NCBI RefSeq assembly: GCF_000372725.1
Contig: NW_005200824.1
Span: 180,983 to 226,996, forward strand
Reading direction: 5' to 3'
Origin: Emiliania huxleyi CCMP1516
Taxonomy: Eukaryota; Haptophyta; Isochrysidales; Noelaerhabdaceae
Length of the DNA: 46,014 nucleotides
In this document: positions 39,361-46,014 of the stretch, piece after piece
Numbering within the stretch: the stretch's first letter is position 1
How the letters are laid out: the number at the start of each line of letters is the position of its first letter
Notes under the pieces: model-generated
What the model saw: the letters and a program-made list of their open reading frames with translations, nothing else
Told to the model about the DNA's origin: nothing
Database searches by the model: none
Translations under genes and position numbers: made by a program

Positions 39361-39930
39361 AAGTGGGTCTGGTGCGCCACACGGCCACAACCCTTGCCAC
39401 CGCCCTTGCCGCCGCCCTTGCCACCCTTTGCCGCCTTGCCTACGCCGCGGGCGGCGGTGAGAGCGGCCTGCTGGGCTAGCATGTTGTCCTTGCTGGGGAC
39501 GGGCACGTGGAACGCACGTTATATGTTCGAACGGCCTCCGGGATTCAAACAAAAAATAGTCCAGGCCCTCTCGCAACCCCTCCGACCCCCTGGGACCCGT
39601 GGGCGTCGAAGAGGCGCTCTCGGGGGGCCGTTCTGAGTTCATACTACCTCGAAGTACAATATACTGCGTCAAAGCACCGGCCCTGAGTCCGCTCGGGGTT
39701 AGAGAGAGATGTTGTTGCGGGGTTAGTTAGTGCACCACTAACCGCCTCTGCAAGAGCACTGCGACGTATCGGGCTCATACTAGCACCCACCTCGCGAGCC
39801 GACGTTCTGGCTCAACGAGGCTGCTGCTGGCACTCGGGGCCGACTTTCTGGCCCAGCGAGGCCGCTGCGGGGCACACGGCGGCACGGGTCACTCCTCAAC
39901 ACAAACCCCGTCGAAGCAGGAAGTATGGGT
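39361..39930. other. Region without a supported gene
   Basis: A minus-strand frame (39506-39261, MPVPSKDNMLAQQAALTAAR) has a KGGKGGGK run that could be a short basic peptide, but it runs into the tandem repeat and has no family. The remainder is intergenic. Confidence 0.3.
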
Positions 39931-40205
39931 GTGTGTAAAGGCGGCGCGGCACGGCAAGGGTCGGCGGTAAGGCGGCGCGGCGGCAACAGACGGCAGGCAG
40001 GGCATCGGACGGCGGGACAAGCGGCACGGGGCATGGCACTGTAGGAGCGGCGGTACGGCGGCACGGCGGTAACGGACGGCAGGGGGGGCGGCGGGCTAAA
40101 CGGCAAGGGTGGCGCGGCACGGAGGAAGGAGCGGCACGGCAGGGAGGAGCAAGGACGGCGCGGTAACGGCAGGATCACGGATAGGCGTGGCACGGATAGG
40201 AGCGA
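39931..40205. repeat. GGCGGCACGGC-type minisatellite
   Basis: Degenerate ggcggcacggcaagg and ggtaaggcggcgcggc units fill the stretch. There is no coding signal. Confidence 0.65.
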
Positions 40206-40515
40206 CTTGTCGGTGAGGCCGCTTGGGTAATACCGGACAACACGCTCTCCTCACAGGCTAGCAGCCTACCGCTAGCCCTACACTCGCACTCATGGTTGAC
40301 GACGGACCACGCAGGGAGCAGCATCTGCAAAAGGAATCCCCAAATAGGGAAGAAGAAAGAAGAAATATGCTCGCCCGGACGCCTTCGCGGCCTCGCCGTG
40401 CTTTGCCTTCGCCGTCGCGGCCGAGAGCCTTGCTCTCTTCGTTCTCGCGGCCGAGCTTTCCGAAGGCCTCGATCATGACCTCCTCGCCTTCAACTGCGGG
40501 GGCCGCTCCCTATCC
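40206..40515. other. Region without a supported gene
   Basis: Short frames exist on both strands (for example 40292-40519) but are low complexity, and none has a recognisable feature. Confidence 0.3.
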
Positions 40516-40587
40516 CTGAGCGGGCTCAATTTTGCTCTAGGCACTTAGGGCGTTCACACCTGAGCAGGCTCAATTTTGCTCTAGGTG
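40516..40587. repeat. Direct repeat ggctcaattttgctctagg
   Basis: ctgagcgggctcaattttgc at 40516 recurs at 40560 as ctgagcaggctcaattttgc, with a 44-bp offset. It may be a regulatory doublet or a local duplication. Confidence 0.75.
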
Positions 40588-40636
40588 CCTCCATTGCAAT
40601 ACGATTCGATCCCGCGTTCAGAGACAGAGTCGCCTG

Positions 40637-40984
40637 GTGCGTTGTTCGGTTTCGTCACGGGAGCCATGCACATACCAACCCTCGCTTGCCCCCCCCTCTC
40701 AGGGTTCCACCGCTCTGAGGCCGCCCCTTTGGTCGCTCCACGGCGCACTCCTGCCCGTCAAGACTCACGCGACCCTGCAGCAGAAGCTGCTCCGCCTGAC
40801 TCTCGCTTCGGCAGCACGCCCGCACGAGGTGGAGAGGCTTTTGCTTCTCGGACGGGCCGGACGTGCGCCGGAAGCGGGTGACCGTCTCGACGCCGAGGAG
40901 AGCACAGAGCTGGGCGTCTCGGTGAGGTGGAGAGGCACGCTGCGGAGGACGACGTCGATCGGCATTGCTTCTTTCTCCTCGTAA
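40637..40984 (+). CDS. Hypothetical protein (weak)
   Basis: An open frame of 115 codons. Its second half (LPVKTHATLQQKLLRLTLAS, VERLLLLGRAGRAPEAGDRL) has a more protein-like composition than the surroundings, with alternating hydrophobic and charged residues suggesting helices. The first half is proline-rich and may be 5' UTR. Antisense frames overlap it over the whole length, so strand choice is unsure. No family is recognised. Confidence 0.2.
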   Translation: MRCSVSSREPCTYQPSLAPPSQGSTALRPPLWSLHGALLPVKTHATLQQKLLRLTLASAARPHEVERLLLLGRAGRAPEAGDRLDAEESTELGVSVRWRGTLRRTTSIGIASFSS

Positions 40985-41297
40985 TACTACAAACGGTGGC
41001 GCGGCGAAGCGGCGTGAGAGCGAGCGGACATGATTGACAGAGAATTTTACAACGAACGACACTCCCTGATTGACAGAGAAAAAAGAAGCCTGTCGAGCCG
41101 CCAACGAGGTTCTCTTTTTCGCCGTCCCAAACTGTCACTCCCCTTTCTCCCGGCCGTGGGGCGCGGGCCCGAGAGTAATAAAAATTGAAGGCGCTGAAAG
41201 AATTTAAACAAAAGAACTCTCTCTCACAGCACACAGGCTCGACACAGGTGCGAACTGGCGCGTGCTAGTACTATCACCGGCACACCACCGGAGCCGC

Positions 41298-41981
41298 CTA
41301 AGCGACTCCGTTAAGAACGGCAATGCACTTAGCTCCGTGCACAATGCCGCTGTCCCCGCACGCTAGCTCGTTCACCGTCTGCCACGCCACAGCGGTGTGG
41401 AGAACGACAGACAAGCGCTGCATCTGCAGCCCGTGCCAGTTCTTGGTGGTCCATGTGACCTCATCGAGGTGCTGAGCGTGCGAAAGTTTGTTACTCAGCT
41501 GGTCCGCCGCCTGCCGAAGAATTCTGCGGACGCCGTCCCCGAAGCCGCCGAACGTCTCGAAGTCGAGCAAACGCAGGTCGCAATTCTTCTCCCGCGCGAA
41601 CCGGTACTCGCCCTTCTCGTAGCGGGCCGTCACAGGTGCCCCCGCCTCCGCCTCCCCCTCACTCTCCCCCTCCTCCTCTTCCGCCGCCGCCGCCTCCGCC
41701 TCTGCATCCTCCGCCTCCCTCCCCCCCTCCCCCCCCCCTCCCGGCCGCGGCCATGCAGCATGCCCTAACACTAAGTCGAGCAGCGCCCGCTCGGTGTTGC
41801 CGAAGGCGACAAAAGCCCCCTTCCAGCCGAGCCGATCGCCACCCTTGCACGCAAGCGAGCTCGTCAGTTTCAAGTCGCCAACGAGGCGCACATGCCCTTT
41901 GCCAATGTTCGCCGCCGCCACGTCAGGTTGTTTTGGGTTACTGTAACTGAGGTGTGCAGTCGGCTCCATCTCGATGAGCAT
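41298..41981 (-). CDS. Unknown protein with acidic internal insert
   Basis: A single exon of 227 residues from the Met at 41981 (MLIEMEPTAHLSYSNPKQPD). Residues ~1-70 (HVRLVGDLKLTSSLACKGGD, GWKGAFVAFGNTERALLDLV) and ~140-227 (YRFAREKNCDLRLLDFETFG, LSNKLSHAQHLDEVTWTTKN) have normal globular composition. Between them is a Glu/Ala-rich acidic run (about 41640-41750 in DNA), which could be an insert or an unspliced intron. I recognise no family. The frame is closed by a stop at 41298 and the flanks are repeat-poor. It is divergent from the DUF3431 gene 200 bp away, so the two may share a promoter region. Confidence 0.5.
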   Translation of the reverse strand: MLIEMEPTAHLSYSNPKQPDVAAANIGKGHVRLVGDLKLTSSLACKGGDRLGWKGAFVAFGNTERALLDLVLGHAAWPRPGGGGEGGREAEDAEAEAAAAEEEEGESEGEAEAGAPVTARYEKGEYRFAREKNCDLRLLDFETFGGFGDGVRRILRQAADQLSNKLSHAQHLDEVTWTTKNWHGLQMQRLSVVLHTAVAWQTVNELACGDSGIVHGAKCIAVLNGVA

Positions 41982-42191
41982 GCCCCACGCCGAGCGAAGG
42001 GTCTTGACGAGTCGTTTGAGCAGGTATTTGTGTCGTGTCGCGTGCTTCGCATCTGGCTATTTCACCCTTGGGTTTCTTGCCGTCGTGCCTGGGCTGTGTG
42101 CTGGGGCGGGTCCCCAAGGGTGAATCTGGCTATATGTGCATGCACCCCTTCACTGCCTTTAGACTAGCCCAAACAACTCACTGCCTTTGAC

Positions 42192-42941
42192 ATGGCGCTG
42201 AATCATACATGCCGCTGCAGCACCCTCGTCGTCGCTCGCTACAACGAGTCCCTCGACTGGACTACGGGCATCCAGGCGCCGGTAGCTGTGGTGCAGAAGA
42301 CGGCAAATGTTGGTCGTGAGTCTCTCAGCTTCTTGCAGTGGATCGTTGAGCATTATGCGCACATCGAGCACGAGCACGTGTGCGTGTGCTTCGCCCAGGG
42401 CGGGCCGTTCATCTCCACAGGGCCATCGGGACAACCCTGCTACCTCACCGCACCTCTCGTCAACGCAGCACGCCTGAATGCCGACCAAGACGTCGCCCGC
42501 CTCGCTCCGTGCCAGGCAATCCTGCAGCACACGGCGTGTGGTCTGAACCCACGGTGGCAGCTGCCGTGCTTCGGGCCACTCCTCCGTGCTGTTCTCGGAC
42601 GGCACGCCCCACCTGAGGACAGACTTTTTCGGACCTTTGCGGGGGCATTCATGATCGTGCGCTCCGCAGCGATTACGCGCCTGCCGCTCGACGTCTATTG
42701 GTACTTACTGGCGGAGCACTTTGGCGCCGGTTGTGCCCTGCGCGTGCCGTGGGCGATGGAGCGGCTTTGGCGACACCTCTTCATGTGCCGTGAATGCACA
42801 CCGCACCAGAAGCTCGAGCTGCCTGTCTTGCGGGACCGGCGATGCCGCGGGGTCAATGGCTCCCGCGCGGCGCGGACCGGCCCGCCCGACTATGTGGCCT
42901 TCCCGCCGGAGCCACTTGCGGGGTTCGCCTGGGCTATCTAA
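42192..42941 (+). CDS. DUF3431-family protein (possible glycosyltransferase-like)
   Basis: 249 residues. The family pattern is clear: LVVARYNESLDWTTGI at the N-terminus, then NVGRESLSFLQWIVEHYAHI, VCVCFAQGGPF, the central FRTFAGAFMIVRSAAITRLP and ALRVPWAMERLWRHLF. DUF3431 proteins are common in fungi and algae, often near glycan genes, and their fold is thought to be glycosyltransferase-like; activity is unproven. The stop at 42939 is immediately followed, in the same frame, by a Pro-Glu repeat and EF-hand-like sequence, so the true C-terminus could extend further if TAA lies in an intron. The CRC near the start is unusual. Confidence 0.75.
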   Translation: MALNHTCRCSTLVVARYNESLDWTTGIQAPVAVVQKTANVGRESLSFLQWIVEHYAHIEHEHVCVCFAQGGPFISTGPSGQPCYLTAPLVNAARLNADQDVARLAPCQAILQHTACGLNPRWQLPCFGPLLRAVLGRHAPPEDRLFRTFAGAFMIVRSAAITRLPLDVYWYLLAEHFGAGCALRVPWAMERLWRHLFMCRECTPHQKLELPVLRDRRCRGVNGSRAARTGPPDYVAFPPEPLAGFAWAI

Positions 42942-43008
42942 CCCGAACCCGAACCCGAACCCGAACCCGAACCCGAACCCGAACCCGAGCCCGATTCCGA
43001 GCCCGATT

Positions 43009-43046
<38 letters not shown>
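42942..43046 (+). repeat. CCCGAA/CCCGAG hexanucleotide array
   Basis: CCCGAA units turn into CCCGAG and CCCGATTCCGAG units just after the DUF3431 stop codon. They are close to the telomere-type CCCTAA motif found in the intron at 14045-14116. Read in frame they encode Pro-Glu repeats. Confidence 0.85.
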
Positions 43047-43047
<1 letters not shown>

Positions 43048-43599
43048 GCGACGGGTACATCTCCAAGCTGGAGCTGCGCTGCACGCTGGGGGACGAGTAC
43101 GAGGTCTGTCGGCTACGTAGTCAAGGGGTTGCTAGGGCAAGGGCTGGGGCGAGAGTCAAATTGGATTAGGGCTAGGGCAAGGGCTGGGGGGCGAGATGGG
43201 TTCACTCAGCTCCTATCCTTCTCGGCCCGCACGCTCCATATCTCCCATATCCCCCCACAGATGATCGCCTCGAGCGGCGGCGAGAACAGCTGCATCACCT
43301 TCGAGCAGTTCAAGGCGATGATGCTCAAGGACAAAGGCTTTCTCCTTGACGAACCGGAATCGGGTCTCGACCGGCAACCTCTCCGCACTCCCCACTTCGC
43401 GAAAGACGAAATCGGCAAAGGCCTGAGGCGCCGTCGCATCCGACAGGGGCGAGTGCGCTGCTGCCCCGCGCGCCTTACTTACCGTTACCCGCGCCGCTCC
43501 TCTTCTCCCCTTCTCGACACATGCACACATGCTGTGTTGGCGGCCCCCTCGGGCGGAGCGACGCATGAAATGTTCTTACTCGACCAACGCCAGTTGTAA
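43047..43599 (+). pseudogene. EF-hand-like exon pair, possibly the tail of the DUF3431 gene
   Basis: The exon to 43103 encodes [19 protein letters not shown], the second half of an EF-hand loop and its exiting helix. A 157-bp intron (43104-43260, GT-AG, with ggattagggctagggcaagg) joins to MIASSGGENSCITFEQFKAM, a degenerate second EF-hand. The frame then runs to 43599 through low-complexity sequence. The first loop half is missing, replaced by the hexanucleotide array. It is either a 3' extension of the DUF3431 gene or a relic. Confidence 0.45.
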
Positions 43600-43935
43600 A
43601 AACGGCTAACGGGTATACGCGATATCACACACACACGCCCCCTCGCCCCACGCCCCACGCGGCGTGCGTGCGACCCCCGCCCGAAGCGCGAAGGTGAATG
43701 AAGATGAATCCCCACCCGACCTCGCGTCTACTTGGGTTTGTCCGCGACACATCGCGGGAAGATACAGTGACTCGATACAGGCCCTTTTCTCGCGGCGGCA
43801 CCGGGGATGCCCATCCAATATCACGGCACCCCCCCGCCGGGGCGTGAATCCGAGGCCATACTTTCCTCGTTTCCGCCACGCCCTTCCGCCACGTCGCCCC
43901 AAAGGAGGAAGGAGGAACGTCCCCTCGCAGCAGAA
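43600..43935. other. Region without a supported gene
   Basis: An antisense frame (43938-43606) is open but lacks family features. cgccacgcccttccgccacg near 43870-43890 is a small internal doublet. Confidence 0.3.
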
Positions 43936-44208
43936 CATGCTCGGCGTTCAGGCTGCAATCGCTGTTGTGTTTGCCATCGCGATGATCGCAGCTATCCTCG
44001 GCCCGTGCTCGATGCCGATCCACACGACGTGTTCGCAAGCATCGCACCTTTCGTTTTGCTCGGCGGATACCTCATGACTGGTCGACTAATCCTGCGCCGG
44101 AAAATCTTTATTGCACGAATGTTTCTGGCCAGCTCAGTGACGACGGAGCACGCGAATTGGCCACTGCCATCCCAGGCTCGCGTCTCTTCCAAGCCTGGGC
44201 GGCGCTAG
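43936..44208 (+). CDS. Small two-helix membrane protein, probably frameshifted or spliced
   Basis: Starting at MLGVQAAIAVVFAIAMIAAI (one membrane helix), the frame would end at 44077. A different frame, open over the same stretch, continues with DADPHDVFASIAPFVLLGGY, a second helix, then RLILRRKIFIARMF and stops at 44206. A one-base change or a tiny intron near 43998-44010 would join them into one ~90-residue protein with two helices. No family is recognised; a coding role is likely only if that join is real. Confidence 0.35.
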   Translation, partial: HARRSGCNRCCVCHRDDRSYPRPVLDADPHDVFASIAPFVLLGGYLMTGRLILRRKIFIARMFLASSVTTEHANWPLPSQARVSSKPGRR

Positions 44209-44314
44209 TGAAAAGAATTCGTACACGCGTGCGGGCCGCAGCGGCGCTGCACCAAGCCCCTGTGATCGCTGCCCGGCCAGCGGCGTCAGAGCCTCCTCGC
44301 GTGCACCGGTATAC

Positions 44315-45354
44315 ATGCGCGCCCCCGGAGACGCGGACGACGCGTACGGTTTCGGCAACGGCACTCCCTCCTACTCGTACACGCCACAGCAGCCGCAGCA
44401 GGCTGCGCCGCAGCTGCCGCAGCCGACGGGCGGCGTCGGCTTCCAGCCACAGCCGGGCGGGTACGGCGGCGGCGGGTGGGAGAGCACGTCGGGGAGCATG
44501 GACGGCGGGGGCGGCCCGCCCGAGCCGAGCGAGGGGATGCGCAAGCGGAACCTGTCGGCGAGCTGGAAGCTTTCGCAGACGCTTCTCGGCGAGGGAGAGG
44601 AGGACGAGCCGCCCATCCTGGAGGAGCTCGGGATCAACTTTTCGCACATCGTCTCCAAGACGCGCGCGGTGCTGTGGCCGCGCCGGTCCAAGCTCGACCA
44701 GGAGGCGACCGACAGCGCCGGACGCTGCGGGCGACACGTCCACACAACACGTCCCTGAGACGGCTGCGCGACACTTTTTGCAGGTGATCGACGACTCCGC
44801 ACGTGCGTCTCTTCACACCCTGAAGCTGTGAACGGTGTCTCTTCACACCCCGCAGGTGATCGACGACTCGGACTTTGCGGGCCCGCTCATCTTTTGCTTT
44901 GCGCTGGCGGCGGTGCTGCTGCTCAAGGGCAAGGTCCAGTTCTCGTATATATACGTCGTGTTTGTGACGGGCCTGCTCGCGCTTTGGGCGGTGCTCTCCC
45001 CGCGCGAGTAGAAGCAGCAGGCAGGGCCCCTGGTACGGAAGCGAGCACACGCCGAGACCCGCATCCGCACCGCAGGTGCTCAACCTCATGTCAATGAAGG
45101 GGATTGACATCTACCGCACCGCCTCCGTCCTCGGCTACTGCCTGCTGCCGATCGTGCTGCTCGCCGCCCTCTCGCTCCCGCTCGACCTGACCGGCGCGTG
45201 GGGGGCGCTCTTCGTGCCGCTGACGGTGTTTTGGTGCTCCAACGCCGCCGCCCTCTTCTTCGTCATCATCCTGCAGGCGGACGACCAGCGGTGGCTCCTC
45301 CTCTATCCCGTGATGCTCTTCTACACCGGCTTCGCCCTCATCACCATCTTTTGA
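44315..45354 (+). CDS. YIPF5: Yip1-domain protein, YIPF5-like
   Basis: Exons: 44315-44704, 44856-44990, 45076-45354 (267 residues). The N-terminal cytosolic part is Gln/Pro/Gly-rich (YTPQQPQQAAPQLPQPTGG) and leads to the family signature EELGINFSHIVSKTRAVLWP. Membrane helices follow: GPLIFCFALAAVLLLKGK, YIYVVFVTGLLALWAV, the VASVLGYC-like TASVLGYCLLPIVLLA, LFVPLTVFWCS and the closing YPVMLFYTGFALITIF. Yip1/YIPF5 proteins work with Rab GTPases and Yif1 in ER-to-Golgi vesicle traffic; the PDI/ERV46 gene nearby acts in the same route, but the two genes are not coupled. The first intron has a GC donor and holds a copy of the next exon start; the second duplicates GTGCTC. Confidence 0.9.
44705..44855 (+). 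repeat. Intron containing an exon-start copy and the shared TCTCTTCACACC filler
   Basis: GTGATCGACGACTC occurs at 44784 (after a usable TTTGCAG) and again at the true exon start 44856 (after CCGCAG). Between them lies gtgcgtctcttcacaccctg and aagctgtgaacggtgtctct, the same filler as in the PDI gene introns 8 kb away. The first part, 44705-44783, has cacgtcc-type repeats as in the first gene. Confidence 0.85.
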
Positions 45355-45579
45355 CGCCGGCGGCGACCGCCGCGCCGTTCCGGCCCCGGCCCTCCCCCTC
45401 CCCGTGCGCCTCGGTGAGAGCCTGGATCCCACGGACGCTCACGTCGCTGCGCGCAGTGTAGAGAAGTGCGCTGCGTGGCCCCTAGCCCGCAGTCCTCGGC
45501 TCATGCAGGCGAGCATAGCGGGTGGGGAGGCCCTAAAACGGCGGGAGGGGTAGGGCTATATCGATAGAGCTAGAGGGCT

Positions 45580-46014
45580 CAACCACCCCTCCACCCCTCC
45601 ACCCTCCACCCCTCCACCCTCCCGGAGCGAGAGAGGTCTCCGTCTTCGAGCCCTCCCACTTCCACCCCTCCGACCGGAGGGCTCGCCAGCCCACAGGGCT
45701 GGAGGGGTCCCCGTCGGATCGGCGTCGGGAGGGCTCCACAGGGCTAACCCCCTCCCCGGACGCCGGGTGGGCTCGGAGGGACGGTCGGACAGGGGAGGAT
45801 CTTCGTGGCGGGAGGGCTCGAGAGGGGTCGGAAGGAAGGGCCCTCCGGGAGGGGTCGCAAAAAGATAAAGAAAACGAAGTCGCGGCTTATGTGACTGCCC
45901 CCCAAGAGGGCTCGGAGGGCTCGGAGGGGTCGGGAGGGCTGGAGGGCTAGAGGGCTCCATTAGGGCTCGGAGGGGTCGATCCTCTGAGCCCTCCGACCGC
46001 TCTGAGCGCTCAGA
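45580..46014. repeat. GGAGGGCTC / ctccaccc minisatellite
   Basis: After the YIPF5 3' flank, the window ends in degenerate gagggctcggagggctcgg and cacccctccaccctccaccc units. Frames on the minus strand are Pro/Ser/Arg-rich and not supported as genes. Confidence 0.75.

Noticed and set aside
43606..43938. Minus-strand frame MFCCEGTFLLPPLGRRGG
   Set aside because: It overlaps other open frames, has no family signal and no supportive splice or start context.
45533..45960. Proline/serine-rich frames at the window end
   Set aside because: They are translations of a ctccaccc/ggagggctc minisatellite.

Overview
This is a GC-rich nuclear fragment from a eukaryotic microalga. The gene content (a plant-type PDI/ERV46 fusion, a lengsin-like glutamine synthetase, a fatty-acyl-AMP ligase, F-box/RCC1 proteins), the many short introns and the frequent GC donors (plus two apparent GA donors) suggest a haptophyte-like alga. 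That placement is inference. Two N runs (17667-17852 and 34703-34802) mark assembly gaps.

Layout. 0.5-4.5 kb: a multi-exon gene fusing a cysteine hydrolase (isochorismatase family) to a glutamine synthetase. 5-8 kb: three minus-strand genes, two of which share a duplicated upstream segment. 8.3-9.6 kb: a DUF932-like protein. 10-13 kb: an RCC1 relic and small membrane or SH3 proteins. 13.3-16.6 kb: a fatty-acyl-AMP ligase with a C-terminal SAM-like domain. 18.2-19.6 and 27.2-28.6 kb: two F-box-like/RCC1 paralogues. 20.3-21.1 kb: a YrdC/YciO protein. 21.2-27.1 kb: a nest of non-autonomous DNA transposons. 29-30.5 kb: a Cys-rich, proline-linked protein. 30.9-33.9 kb: CDC6 carrying a PHD finger. 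34.2-38.0 kb: an ER protein disulfide isomerase fused to ERV46. 38-41 kb: mostly repeats. 41.3-45.4 kb: an unknown protein, a DUF3431 protein and a YIPF5/Yip1 protein.

The main novelty is how the introns are built. In several genes the first 7 to 36 bases of an intron copy the first bases of the next exon, and the rest is a simple filler: minisatellite, telomere-like repeat, or a short sequence shared between genes. Removing these introns restores conserved proteins exactly in frame. About half of the reconstructed introns use GC donors and two appear to use GA. This is what intron birth by local tandem duplication plus filler would leave behind.

The second highlight is a transposon nest. 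A 4158-bp foldback element with 846-bp arms and TTAA flanks was entered by a 1081-bp hAT-like element carrying an AP2-like gene; the uninterrupted second arm preserves the empty site. All exon structures were inferred by eye from splice sites, reading frame and family conservation; no transcript or database search was available.
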